This document shows positions 1 through 8,228 of a stretch of DNA of 38,165 nt, one piece after another. The notes under the pieces are model-generated. The model had not been told where the DNA came from, ran no database searches, and saw only the letters and a list, made by a program, of their open reading frames with translations. Each line of letters begins with the position of its first letter. Positions within the stretch are counted from its first letter, which is position 1. Source of the stretch: Burkholderiales bacterium (lineage in GTDB: Bacteria > Pseudomonadota > Gammaproteobacteria > Burkholderiales > Burkholderiaceae_E); NCBI GenBank assembly GCA_020248665.1, contig JADCHE010000046.1, positions 1 through 38,165 of the forward strand, in the 5' to 3' direction. A program made the position numbers and the translations under genes.

Positions 1-1
1 C

Positions 2-706
2 GCCGCCGCCGACGTCGAGAGCGAGCCGGTCGAGGGTTGCGTGACCGCGCTGCGGGTGCACGGCAAGCCGGCACTCGAGCGGCTCGCCGCGTTCGCGCGC
101 GGCGAGTTCGAGGTGCAGGACGTCGGCAGCCAGCGGCTGGTCGAGTTCTGCGCGCCGCGCCGTGGACAGACGATCGTCGACTTCTGCGCCGGCGCGGGCG
201 GCAAGACGCTCGCGCTCGCCGCCGCGATGCGCTCGTCGGGGCAGGTGTATGCCTGCGACGTCTCGAACGCCCGGCTGCAGCGCCTCAAGCCCCGGCTCGC
301 CCGGTCGGGCGCCACCAGCGTGCAACCGTTCGGGCTGGACAGCGAGCACGACCCGAAGCTCAGGCGCCTGGCGGGCCGCGCCGACCTGGTCCTGGTCGAC
401 GCCCCCTGCAGCGGCACCGGGACGCTGCGCCGCAACCCGGAGCTCAAGTGGCGGATGCAGCCACCGGCGATCGACGAGCTGAATGCCCGACAGGCGTCGA
501 TCCTGGAGGCCGCCGCCCGTCTGGTGAAGCGGGGCGGTACCCTGGTCTATGCGACCTGCAGTCTGCTGCGCCGGGAGAACGAAGCGGTCGTCGAGGCGTT
601 CTCCGGCCGCCACACCGGGTTCTCCGACCCTGTTGTCCTGCGGATCCGCCCCGACATCGATGATTCGGATGGCTTCTTCGCCGCCCGGTGGGTGCGTGGC
701 GAATAG
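2..706 (+). CDS. rsmB: RsmB/NOP2-family rRNA (cytosine-C5) methyltransferase, 5'-truncated by window edge
   Basis: This is the C-terminal catalytic part of a SAM-dependent RNA m5C methyltransferase, most likely the 16S rRNA enzyme RsmB. The frame is open to the window edge, so the true start and the N-terminal NusB-like domain lie outside; the first GTG in frame, at 41, is probably not the start. A Rossmann SAM-binding motif (DFCAGAGGKT) begins near position 179. The two cysteine motifs of the family follow: DAPCSGTG (Cys codon at 407) and YATCSL (catalytic Cys codon at 557). The order of motifs and the short C-terminal strand region fit RsmB. Other members of the RsmB/RsmF/NOP2 group cannot be excluded without the N-terminus. 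The gene is followed by an 80 bp gap and then the desaturase. Confidence 0.85.
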   Translation, partial: AAADVESEPVEGCVTALRVHGKPALERLAAFARGEFEVQDVGSQRLVEFCAPRRGQTIVDFCAGAGGKTLALAAAMRSSGQVYACDVSNARLQRLKPRLARSGATSVQPFGLDSEHDPKLRRLAGRADLVLVDAPCSGTGTLRRNPELKWRMQPPAIDELNARQASILEAAARLVKRGGTLVYATCSLLRRENEAVVEAFSGRHTGFSDPVVLRIRPDIDDSDGFFAARWVRGE

Positions 707-728
707 GTCGCCCGGCCGACAAGCGTCG

Positions 729-757
729 ATGACTGCGGCCTGCCGGCCCCGTACAAT
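729..757 (+). promoter_or_regulatory. Candidate sigma70 promoter of the desaturase gene
   Basis: A -10 hexamer TACAAT lies at 752-757. A weak -35 (ATGACT, 4 of 6 to consensus) lies 17 bp upstream at 729-734. This places the start site about 25 nt before the desaturase start codon. Seen by pattern only. Confidence 0.4.
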
Positions 758-786
758 CCCCTCCTGTTCTCCAGGGAGCTGAGCAC

Positions 787-2001
787 TTGATCGAACACCC
801 CGTGGTCCGGGCCGTCCTGGGCTTCCTCGACACCGGCCTGCTCGACGCGAGCGGATGGCAGATCGTCGCCTACACGCTGCTCACCACGCACGTGACGATC
901 GCCGCGGTCACCGTCTACCTGCATCGCTGCCAGGCCCACCGCGCGCTCGACCTGCACCCGGTCGTCTCGCACTTCTTCCGGGGCTGGCTGTGGCTGACCA
1001 CCGGCATGGTCACCAAGGAGTGGGCGGCGATCCACCGCAAGCACCACGCCAAGTGCGAGACCGCCGAGGACCCCCACAGTCCGCAGACGCGCGGCATCCG
1101 CAAGGTGCTGCTCGAGGGCACGGAGCTGTACCGCGAGGAGGCGAAGAACCGCGAGACGATCCAGAAGTACGGGCACGGCACGCCGGACGACTGGGTCGAG
1201 CGCAACGTCTACGCGCGATACTCGGTGCTCGGCGTCTACGTCACGCTGGTGCTGGACGTGCTGCTGTTCGGCGCGATCGGCCTGACCGTGTTCGCCATCC
1301 AGATGCTGTGGATCCCGGTGACCGCCGCGGGCGTCATCAACGGCATCGGCCACTGGTGGGGCTACCGCAACTTCGACAGCCCGGACGCCGCGACCAACGT
1401 GCTGCCGTGGGGCATCCTGATCGGCGGCGAGGAGCTGCACAACAACCACCACGCGTTCGCCTCGAGCGCGAAGCTGTCGAACCGGTGGTACGAGTTCGAC
1501 ATCGGCTGGATGTACATCCGGATCCTGCAGATGCTCGGCCTCGCGACGGTCCGCAAGGTCGCGCCGGTGCCCAAGTTCACCGCGCCCCGTGCGGCGGTCG
1601 ACCTGCAGACGCTGCAGGCGGTGATCGCGCACCGCTACGACCTCATGGCCGCATACGGCAAGTCGCTCGCGCAGGCCTGCTCCGAGGAGATCGCCCGGCT
1701 GCGCGCCGCGCGGCCCGCCGACGCGAGCCTGATCCAGTCCTCGAGGCGCTGGCTGCACCTCGATGCGACCAAGTGGACCGAGCAGAACAAGGCCAAGCTC
1801 GCCGACATCTTCGCGGTGAGCGACCGGCTGAAGAAGCTGGTCGAGATGCGCGCCGAGCTGGCCGCGACCTGGGAGCGCTCGAATGCGACGCCAGACAAGC
1901 TGGTCGCGCACCTGCAGGACTGGTGCGCGCGGGCCGAGGCGAGCGGCGTGCGCTCGTTGCAGGAGCTGGCGCTGAGGATGCGGCGCTACGCGGCGGCCTG
2001 A
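787..2001 (+). CDS. DesA-like membrane fatty acid (acyl-lipid/acyl-CoA) desaturase
   Basis: A 404-residue integral membrane di-iron desaturase that would introduce a double bond into membrane fatty acyl chains. All three histidine boxes are present: HX4H at residues 46-51, HRKHH at 83-87 and HNNHH at 218-222. Hydrophobic segments surround them (about 25-45 and 130-190). The C-terminal 150 residues are soluble, rich in Ala, Arg and Glu, and longer than the catalytic core needs, as in related Burkholderiales proteins. The start is TTG at 787, preceded by AGGGAGCT at a suitable distance; no ATG lies nearby in frame. A strong hairpin follows the gene. The substrate (delta-9 is usual for this family) cannot be read from sequence. 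Confidence 0.88.
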   Translation: MIEHPVVRAVLGFLDTGLLDASGWQIVAYTLLTTHVTIAAVTVYLHRCQAHRALDLHPVVSHFFRGWLWLTTGMVTKEWAAIHRKHHAKCETAEDPHSPQTRGIRKVLLEGTELYREEAKNRETIQKYGHGTPDDWVERNVYARYSVLGVYVTLVLDVLLFGAIGLTVFAIQMLWIPVTAAGVINGIGHWWGYRNFDSPDAATNVLPWGILIGGEELHNNHHAFASSAKLSNRWYEFDIGWMYIRILQMLGLATVRKVAPVPKFTAPRAAVDLQTLQAVIAHRYDLMAAYGKSLAQACSEEIARLRAARPADASLIQSSRRWLHLDATKWTEQNKAKLADIFAVSDRLKKLVEMRAELAATWERSNATPDKLVAHLQDWCARAEASGVRSLQELALRMRRYAAA

Positions 2002-2050
2002 GGCCGGCGCCGCACGATCGATCCGGCGGCGCCCGCCGTCGCACCGGCCC

Positions 2051-2076
2051 GAACGCCCCGCCCGCGCGGGGCGTTC
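2051..2076 (+). terminator. Hairpin terminator downstream of the desaturase gene
   Basis: A perfect 11-bp GC-rich stem (2051-2061 paired with 2066-2076) with a 4-nt loop lies 50 bp after the desaturase stop. The tract that follows is only weakly T-rich (CGCTTTGC), so termination may be partial. Confidence 0.55.
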
Positions 2077-2142
2077 CGCTTTGCGGCCCCGACGGACTCG
2101 GCAGCACGTCTGCCACCCGGCGCAGTCATGAACGCAGGCATG

Positions 2143-2166
2143 AAAAAAGGCGCCGGTCGGCGCCTT
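2143..2166 (-). terminator. Rho-independent terminator of the rpmB-rpmG operon
   Basis: Read on the minus strand, an 8-bp stem AAGGCGCC/GGCGCCTT (2159-2166 with 2147-2154) with a 4-nt loop runs directly into a T6 tract (A6 at 2143-2148 on the plus strand). It lies about 65 bp past the rpmG stop codon. Confidence 0.85.
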
Positions 2167-2231
2167 CGAAGCGGACGGCCCGGATCCCGGACCACCGCGA
2201 GCGAACCGGGCGCGGTCGGCGCCCCTCGCGA

Positions 2232-2387
2232 TCACTTGATCTTCGTTTCCTTGTAGTCGACATGCTTGCGAGCGACCGGATCGAACTTCTTGATCAGCAT
2301 CTTCTCGGGCATCGTCCGCTTGTTCTTGGTCGTCGTGTAGAAGTGACCGGTGCCGGCGGTCGACTCCAGCTTGATCTTGTCGCGCAT
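2232..2387 (-). CDS. rpmG: 50S ribosomal protein L33
   Basis: A 51-residue basic protein of the large ribosomal subunit. It begins [20 protein letters not shown] and ends in the KETKIK tail typical of proteobacterial L33. There is no CxxC pair, so it is the zinc-independent (C-minus) form. It follows rpmB with a 32-bp gap on the same strand, the usual rpmB-rpmG order, and a strong terminator follows. The ATG start at 2387 gives exactly the family length. Confidence 0.97.
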   Translation of the reverse strand: MRDKIKLESTAGTGHFYTTTKNKRTMPEKMLIKKFDPVARKHVDYKETKIK

Positions 2388-2419
2388 GGTTCAGGCTCCT
2401 GGGGCGGGGAGGACGTCGG

Positions 2420-2653
2420 TCAGGCTTCGCCGCGGGCGCGCAGGTCGGCCAGAACCGTGTCGATGCCGACCTTGTCGATGGTGCGCAGGGCGGCATTGGT
2501 GATGCGCAGGCGCACCCACCGGTTCTCGCTCTCGACCCAGAAGCGCCGGTACTGCAGGTTCGGCAGGAAGCGGCGCTTGGTCTTGTTGTTGGCGTGAGAG
2601 ACGTTGTTGCCGACCATCGGGCCCTTGCCGGTGACTTGGCAGAACTTGGCCAT
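2420..2653 (-). CDS. rpmB: 50S ribosomal protein L28
   Basis: A 77-residue large-subunit protein starting [20 protein letters not shown] and containing the basic [11 protein letters not shown] segment and the [13 protein letters not shown] core of L28. Only one cysteine is present, so it is the C-minus form. It is the first gene of the rpmB-rpmG operon. A good ribosome-binding site (CAGGAGTGAACC, minus strand) precedes the ATG, and a sigma70-like promoter lies about 50-80 bp upstream. Confidence 0.97.
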   Translation of the reverse strand: MAKFCQVTGKGPMVGNNVSHANNKTKRRFLPNLQYRRFWVESENRWVRLRITNAALRTIDKVGIDTVLADLRARGEA

Positions 2654-2704
2654 GGTTCACTCCTGGATCGAGAGATTGCGCTGACGGATTCAGCAAAGCC
2701 TTGA

Positions 2705-2734
2705 AGCATAGCGCAAGTCGGAGGGCGGTCGCAA
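2705..2734 (-). promoter_or_regulatory. Candidate sigma70 promoter of rpmB-rpmG
   Basis: On the minus strand a -35 TTGCGA (2729-2734), an 18-bp spacer and a -10 TATGCT (2705-2710) lie upstream of rpmB. Both hexamers are close to consensus in an otherwise GC-rich gap. Confidence 0.55.
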
Positions 2735-2786
2735 GCGCCGTCCCGTCGCCCCCCGACCCCTCGCTCCGGAGGCCCGGCGCCGCGCG

Positions 2787-3470
2787 TCAGAGCAGCCCGT
2801 GCTCCGCGAACGAGTAGTGCCGTCCGCCGGCCACGATCAGGTGGTCGAGCACCGGGATGTCGAGGCAGCGCAGCGCCCGCACCAGCGCGTCGGTCAGCAG
2901 CCGGTCGGCCTGGCTCGGCTCCGGCAGCCCGGACGGATGGTTGTGCGCGAGGATCACCGCCGCCGCATTGCGCTCGAGCGCCCGCCGCGCGACCTCCCGC
3001 GGATAGACGACCGTCTGGCTGAGCGTGCCGCGGAACAGCTCCTCGGCGGCGAGCAGCCGGTTGCGGGTGTCGAGGAACAGCACCGCGAACACCTCCTGCG
3101 GGCTGTGCTGCAGGCTCATCGCGACGAAGCGGCCGACCGCCTCGGGCGAGGCGAGCGCGTCGCGCCGGCGCAGGTCGGCGGCGACGCTGCGCCGCGCGAG
3201 CTCCAGGCCCGCCTGCAGCGCGCCCCAGCGCGCAGGACCGATGCCTGGTGCGGCGAGCAGCTCGGCGCGCGGCGCGGCGAACAGGCCCGGCAGCCCGCCG
3301 AAGCGCTCGAGCAGGTCGCGCGCGAGCTCGAGCGCGCCGCGGCCGCGCTGGCCGGTGCCGAGCACCAGCGCGAGCAACTCGGCATCGGACAGCGCGCGGG
3401 CGCCGCTGGCGAGCAGCCGCTCGCGCGGCCGGTCGGACGAAGCGATCGGGACGACCGGGGACGGTGGCAT
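2787..3470 (-). CDS. radC: RadC/YicR-family JAMM (MPN+) domain protein
   Basis: A 227-residue RadC-family protein. The N-terminal half carries a UPF0758/HhH-like segment (GIGPARWGALQAG, about residues 75-87). The C-terminal half carries the JAB1/MPN+ metalloprotease-like fold with a complete JAMM motif, HNHPSG followed by PSQAD. The family is named for an old link to DNA repair that has not held up well, and its true role is unclear. The gene is divergent from slpA with a 50-bp gap and stands alone between rpmB and slpA, as is common in Burkholderiales. The ATG at 3470 fits the family length. Confidence 0.93.
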   Translation of the reverse strand: MPPSPVVPIASSDRPRERLLASGARALSDAELLALVLGTGQRGRGALELARDLLERFGGLPGLFAAPRAELLAAPGIGPARWGALQAGLELARRSVAADLRRRDALASPEAVGRFVAMSLQHSPQEVFAVLFLDTRNRLLAAEELFRGTLSQTVVYPREVARRALERNAAAVILAHNHPSGLPEPSQADRLLTDALVRALRCLDIPVLDHLIVAGGRHYSFAEHGLL

Positions 3471-3490
3471 GGGCGAGGATCTCCAACGCG

Positions 3491-3496
3491 TAGAAT
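3491..3496 (+). promoter_or_regulatory. Candidate -10 element of slpA-ispH
   Basis: TAGAAT lies 25 bp before the slpA start in the short radC-slpA divergent gap. No convincing -35 is visible, and the -35 region would fall at the radC start codon. Confidence 0.4.
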
Positions 3497-3520
3497 CGCG
3501 GCTCGCGAGGACCCGACCGA

Positions 3521-3994
3521 ATGAGCGCTCCCGAGCCGACCGACGACACCGTGCCGCGGGTGCGACCCGATTCGCACCTGACGCTGCACTACCGGATCAG
3601 TCTGGCGCGCACCGGCGACGACGTCATCAGCACCTTCTCCGAACGGCCGGCGACGCTGACCTTGGGCCTAGGCCAGCTGGTCGAGCCGCTCGAGCGGCGC
3701 CTCGTCGGACTGCGCGAGGGCGACTCGGCGAGCTTCGAGCTGCAGCCCGGCGAGGCGTTCGGCGAGCGCAATCCGGCGCTGCTGCAGCGCGTCTCGCGAG
3801 CGATGCTCGAGCAGCACGGCGAGCCGGGCGCCGAGTACGCGCCCGGCGACCTCCTCGACTTCGCGGCGCCCGACGGCGGCCGCTACGCCGGCGTCGTCAA
3901 GGACGTCGACGAGGCGGGCGCGCTGCTCGATTTCAACCATCCGCTCGCCGGCCAGCCGATCCGGTTCGAGGTCCGCATCCTGGGAGTGCTCTGA
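3521..3994 (+). CDS. slpA: SlpA-type FKBP peptidyl-prolyl cis-trans isomerase
   Basis: A 157-residue cytosolic FKBP-type prolyl isomerase/chaperone of the SlpA (FkpB) group. The FKBP core strands ([20 protein letters not shown], then [20 protein letters not shown]) flank an inserted-flap segment of about residues 75-130, as in SlyD/SlpA proteins. There is no His-rich metal tail, which favours SlpA over SlyD. Its stop is separated by one base from the ispH ATG, so the pair is almost certainly co-transcribed. The slpA-ispH order is also known from E. coli and many betaproteobacteria. Confidence 0.93.
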   Translation: MSAPEPTDDTVPRVRPDSHLTLHYRISLARTGDDVISTFSERPATLTLGLGQLVEPLERRLVGLREGDSASFELQPGEAFGERNPALLQRVSRAMLEQHGEPGAEYAPGDLLDFAAPDGGRYAGVVKDVDEAGALLDFNHPLAGQPIRFEVRILGVL

Positions 3995-3995
3995 G

Positions 3996-5069
3996 ATGAC
4001 CGACACCGTCGAGGCGTCCCCGCAGGTGCTGCTCGCGCAGCCGCGCGGTTTCTGCGCGGGCGTGGACCGCGCGATCGAGATCGTCGAGCGCGCGCTCGCG
4101 CAGTTCGGCGCGCCGATCTACGTGCGTCACGAGATCGTCCACAACGACCACGTCGTCCGCGACCTGCGCGGCAAGGGCGCGATCTTCGTCGACGCGCTCG
4201 AGGAGGTGCCCGTGGGCTCGGTGTTGGTGTTCTCGGCTCATGGCGTGTCGCGCGCGGTCCGCGACGAGGCCGAGTCGCGCGGGCTGCAGGTGTTCGACGC
4301 GACCTGCCCGCTGGTCACCAAGGTCCACGTCGAGGTCGCGAAGATGCGCCGCGAGGGCCGTGAGGTGGTGATGATCGGCCACGCCGGCCACCCCGAGGTC
4401 GAGGGCACGATGGGCCAGGCCGACGACGGGATCCATCTCGTCGAGACGCCCGAGGACGTCGAGCGGCTCGCGATCGCCGACCCCGCGCTGCTCGCGTACG
4501 TGACGCAGACGACGCTGTCGGTCGACGACTGCCGCGTCGTCATCGATGCGCTCAAGCGCCGCTTCCCGGCGATCGCCGAGCCGAAGAAGCAGGACATCTG
4601 CTACGCGACGCAGAACCGGCAGGACGCGGTGAAGTTCATGGCGCCGCAGTGCGACCTGGTGCTGGTGATCGGCAGCCCGAGCAGCTCGAACAGCAACCGC
4701 CTGCGGGAGGTCGCCGAGAAGATGGGCAAGGAGGCACGGCTGATCGGCTCGGCGGCCGAGCTCGACCCGGCGTGGCTCGAGGGCAAGCGCCGGATCGGCG
4801 TGACCGCCGGCGCGTCGGCGCCCGAGGTGCTGGTGCGCGAGCTGGTCGAGCGGCTGCGCGTGCTCGGCATCACCCGCGTGCAGGCGCTCGACGGCATCGA
4901 GGAGCATGTGCAGTTCCCGCTGCCGAAAGGGCTGACGGGTACCGCCGGAGTGGCGCGGCGCGCGGGTCGGTCCGCGCGGCGTGCCGACCGGTTGATCGCC
5001 GTCAAGCGACCGCGCGGTCGCGCGGGCCGCAAGGGCCCGGCGCCTGACAGGGTCGGATCGAGGCCGTGA
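3996..5069 (+). CDS. ispH: 4-hydroxy-3-methylbut-2-enyl diphosphate reductase
   Basis: The last enzyme of the MEP isoprenoid pathway: a [4Fe-4S] protein that reduces HMBPP to IPP and DMAPP. The three cluster cysteines lie in [12 protein letters not shown] (near residue 17), [11 protein letters not shown] and [16 protein letters not shown]. The active-site histidines (HEIVHN, GHAGHPE) and the TQTTLS and TQNRQ motifs are all present. At 357 residues it is longer than the usual 310-325. The family normally ends near FPLPKGL, whereas here about 40 more residues follow, almost all Arg, Ala, Gly and Pro, which look like read-on into former intergenic sequence. It is coupled to slpA. Confidence 0.95.
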   Translation: MTDTVEASPQVLLAQPRGFCAGVDRAIEIVERALAQFGAPIYVRHEIVHNDHVVRDLRGKGAIFVDALEEVPVGSVLVFSAHGVSRAVRDEAESRGLQVFDATCPLVTKVHVEVAKMRREGREVVMIGHAGHPEVEGTMGQADDGIHLVETPEDVERLAIADPALLAYVTQTTLSVDDCRVVIDALKRRFPAIAEPKKQDICYATQNRQDAVKFMAPQCDLVLVIGSPSSSNSNRLREVAEKMGKEARLIGSAAELDPAWLEGKRRIGVTAGASAPEVLVRELVERLRVLGITRVQALDGIEEHVQFPLPKGLTGTAGVARRAGRSARRADRLIAVKRPRGRAGRKGPAPDRVGSRP

Positions 5070-5105
5070 CGCGCGATTCCGCGCGGCGGCACCGAGCCCC
5101 GACCG

Positions 5106-6386
5106 ATGCCGATCCCGATCCTCCCGACGCTGCGCCGCGTGCTCGCGGCCGTCGCGGTGCTCATCGTCTTCGCCATCATCGCGCGCGCGGGGCGGCCGGC
5201 TGCGGCGACGGTTGCCGCACAGACCGGCGGCGAGGCCGTGGCGCGGGTCGCAGGCCCCGGCGGACCTGATGCGAACCCCCGTGCGGACGGCGCCGTCGCG
5301 GCGCATCGCGTGCTGGTCGTCTACGTCCGCGAGGGCTGCCCGCACTGCGCCGACGCGAAGCGATGGCTGGCGGAGGTCGTTCGGCAGCGACCGGACATCG
5401 AGGTGGTCCTGCGCGACGTCGAGGTCGACCCGGCGGCGATGGACGCGCTGGTCGACGTGTCGCGCTCGCTGGGCCGGCGCAATGCCGCGGTACCGACCTT
5501 CGTCGCGGACGGACGCGCGATCGTCGGCTTCGCCGACGCCGAGCGCAGCGGACCGCCGATCCTCGCGCTGCTCGAGGGCGCGTCGGGCGGTGCGACGCGG
5601 ACGCCGGAGCCACCGCGCACGCCGGATGGGCCGGGTGCGCCCGACGCCCCGGACGGCCCGGTGCCGCCCGACGGCTCCGCAGCGTTCGGCTCGCTGCGCC
5701 CCGGCTCGGCGACCTTCAGCATCGCGATGGGCATGCTCGACGGCCTCAACCCATGCGCGATGTGGGCGCTGCTGTACCTGCTGTCGATGCTGCTGCACCT
5801 GCACGATCGGGCGCGCATCGCGGCGCTTGCCGGGCTCTTCGTCGCGGTGACCTCAGGCGTGCACGCGCTGGTGATGATCGCCTGGTTCGACCTGTTCGCG
5901 CTCGCGCGCCTCGCACGGCCGCTCGAGCGCGCGGCGGGCGTCGCGGGCCTCCTGATCGGCGCCCTGCAGCTCAAGGACGCGGTGGCGCCTGGCCACGGGC
6001 CGTCGCTGTCCGTGCCCGAGTCCGCGAAGCCGATGGTCGGCGCGCGGATGCGGGCGATCCTCGCCGCGCCGTCGCCCGTGGCGGCCGCAGGCGCGGTCGT
6101 CGTGCTGGCGCTGGTCGTCGACGTCGTCGAGCTGATGTGCACTGCCGGATTCCCGGCGGTGTTCACCGCGACGCTCGCGCGGCACGTGCCGGATCCGACC
6201 GCCGCGCGCGCGCACCTCGCGCTCTATATCGCGGGGTAGGCGCTGCCGGCGGCCGCTATCTCGGCCGGCGCGGTGGCACTGCTGTCGAGCCCGAAGCTGA
6301 CCGCGAAGGGCGGGCGGCTGCTGAAGCTCGCGAGCGGCGTGGCGATGCCCGCGATCGCGCTGCCGATGGTCTGGCCGCGCGCTTGA
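5106..6386 (+). pseudogene. Glutaredoxin-CcdA/DsbD-like transmembrane thiol oxidoreductase with an in-frame amber stop
   Basis: The frame opens at ATG 5106 with an N-terminal membrane anchor (residues 10-27). It continues with a thioredoxin/glutaredoxin-like periplasmic domain whose active site is CPHC (Cys78, Cys81), a Pro-rich linker (about 160-200), then a polytopic domain with one redox cysteine in NPCAMW (Cys217) and one in ELMCTAGFP (Cys345). This is the layout of DsbD/CcdA-like electron carriers. The reading frame stops at TAG 6237-6239 after 377 codons. The next 48 codons, to TGA at 6384-6386, still encode what looks like the missing last helix: ALPAAAISAGAVALL, the basic turn SPKLTAKGGRLLKL and another hydrophobic run. 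The gene therefore looks recently interrupted, though the 377-residue product may retain some function. Confidence 0.75.
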
Positions 6387-6411
6387 AGCCGAAACTGCGG
6401 GCCGTCCGCGA

Positions 6412-8100
6412 TCAGAGACCGGCGACGAAGCGCGCGTGCAGCGCGAGCCGCGCGCGGCGCAGCGCCACCTCCCAGCGGTCGTGGGCGTGCTGGCGCACCA
6501 GGGTCGCGCTCGGATACCAGGGCGAGTCGTCGCGACCCTCGTGCCAGCGCCAGTCGGCCCGCTCCGGCAGCAGCACGAGGGTGGGCCGACCGAGCGCGGC
6601 CGCGAGGTGCGTGAGCGCGGTGTCGACGCCGACCACCGCGTCGACCGCCTCCATCGCCGCCGCGACTTCGTCGAACGGACGCAGCGCGTCGCCGAACCCG
6701 CGCAGCCGCGGCGTCGCGGCCAACGCCTCGCGATCGGCGTCGCGCACCTCGTGCTGCAGCGCGATCCAGTCGAACGCCTCGTCGAGCAGCGCGGCGAGCG
6801 TGTCGAGCGGCACGCTTCGCTCGGCGACGCCGAGCCGCGTCGGGGCGCCGCTCCAGACGACGCCGATGCGCGGGCGGGTCCGCGGTCCGAGCCGTGCCGT
6901 CCAGTCGGCGACCCGGGCCGGGTCGGCCGACAGGTAGCGCGCCGGAGCGGGCACTGTGTCGATCCGGGTGTCGAACGCGCGCGGCAGGCTCATCAGCGGG
7001 CAGTGCACGTCGAACGCGGGCAGCGATGCGCCGCGCGCGACGACCGCGTCGGCGAGCCCCTGCCGCGCGAGCAGCGGCGCGAGCGCCGCCTGCACCTCCA
7101 GCACGACCCGCGCGCCGCGCGCGCGGACCATCGGCGCGTAGCGGACGAACTGGATCGTGTCGCCGAGGCCCTGCTCGGCATGCAGCAGCACCGTGCGGCC
7201 GTCCAGCGGCGTCGTGCCGTCCCACCGAGGGCGCTCGAAGGCGCGTGCGAACGGCCGGCCCTGCGGGGTGCGCCAGCGCCACTCGAAGGCCTCGAGGCCG
7301 CGCGCGTAGTCGCCGGCGGCCAGCCGCACGCGTGCGAGCGCCCAGTGCGCGTCCGGGTCGTCCGGGGCGGCGGCGAGCGCCTGCTCGATCGAGCGGGTCG
7401 CGTCGCCCAGCGCATGCAGGTCCGCGAGCGCGAGACCGCGCGCGATCAAGGCGCCGGGGTCGCCCGGCCGCAGCGCGAGCGCGGCGTCGTGGCTCGCGAC
7501 CGCGGCCTGCGCGAGGCCGAGCGCGCGCAGCACCACGCGCCGCACGCGCCACGCGTCGGGCGAGGCCGGCGCGAGCGCGACCGCGCGGTCGCAGTCGGCG
7601 AGCGCGGCCTCGTGGCGACCCAGGTCGCGCAACGCGTTGGCTCGGTTGAGCCGCGTCGCGGCCTGATCGCCGCCGGCGGCGAGCGCGCGGTCCAGGCAGG
7701 CGAGCGCCGCGGCCGGGTCGCCCCGGTCGCGCAGCGTCGCGCCGAGGTTGGTCCAGGCGCTCGCGAGGCCGACATCGTGTGCCAGCGCATCCCGGAAGGC
7801 CGCGACGGCCTCGTCCGTCTGGCCGAGGTCGCGCAGCGCGAGGCCGAGATGGTTGTGCGCCGCGGCCGCGTCGGGCCGCAGTGCGAGCGCCCGGCGCAGC
7901 AGCGTGAGCGCGCCCTGCGCGTCGCCTTGCTGGCGGATCGCGGCGCCGAGCAGGTGCAGCGCGTCGAAGTGGTCGGGCCGGCGTGCGAGCACTGCCTCGT
8001 AGCCGGCGCGCGCCGCCGAGAGATCGCCTCGCCGGTGCGCGTCGACGGCGCGAGCGAGCGCGTCGTGGGGGCCGGTCGGGTCGGGTGCGTCGGTCGTCAT
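6412..8100 (-). CDS. TPR-repeat protein with C-terminal glycosyltransferase-like (GT9/GT41-type) domain
   Basis: A 562-residue predicted cytosolic protein. From about residue 15 to 270 it is a run of 34-residue tetratricopeptide repeats with recurring A..LG..L...G....A...  patterns (for example AHNHLGLALRDLGQTDEAV). The C-terminal half (about 300-560) resembles the heptosyltransferase/OGT-like fold found after TPRs in many betaproteobacteria: GRTVLLHAEQGLGDTIQFVRY, then IGVVWSG, then VDAVVGVDTALTHLAAALG and a W-rich end. Acceptor and donor are unknown. The start at 8100 (MTTDAPDP) was chosen over an upstream in-frame ATG at 8289, because the extra 63 residues are low-complexity and would overlap the sensor relic. 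It is convergent with the CcdA-like gene, 25 bp apart. Confidence 0.8.
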   Translation of the reverse strand: MTTDAPDPTGPHDALARAVDAHRRGDLSAARAGYEAVLARRPDHFDALHLLGAAIRQQGDAQGALTLLRRALALRPDAAAAHNHLGLALRDLGQTDEAVAAFRDALAHDVGLASAWTNLGATLRDRGDPAAALACLDRALAAGGDQAATRLNRANALRDLGRHEAALADCDRAVALAPASPDAWRVRRVVLRALGLAQAAVASHDAALALRPGDPGALIARGLALADLHALGDATRSIEQALAAAPDDPDAHWALARVRLAAGDYARGLEAFEWRWRTPQGRPFARAFERPRWDGTTPLDGRTVLLHAEQGLGDTIQFVRYAPMVRARGARVVLEVQAALAPLLARQGLADAVVARGASLPAFDVHCPLMSLPRAFDTRIDTVPAPARYLSADPARVADWTARLGPRTRPRIGVVWSGAPTRLGVAERSVPLDTLAALLDEAFDWIALQHEVRDADREALAATPRLRGFGDALRPFDEVAAAMEAVDAVVGVDTALTHLAAALGRPTLVLLPERADWRWHEGRDDSPWYPSATLVRQHAHDRWEVALRRARLALHARFVAGL

Positions 8101-8228
8101 GGCGGAGGCGGCGCGCCCAGCATACCGGTGCCACCCGGGACGATCGGTCCACGATCCGGAACCGGGTACGGGATGACCCGGATGCCCGCCTGCAGGCGCA
8201 GCGGTCAAACTCCAGATCGATCCTCCGG

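Noticed and set aside
2002-2231. Extra small gene between the desaturase and rpmG
   Set aside because: The 230-bp gap holds two terminators facing each other and no frame with a ribosome-binding site.
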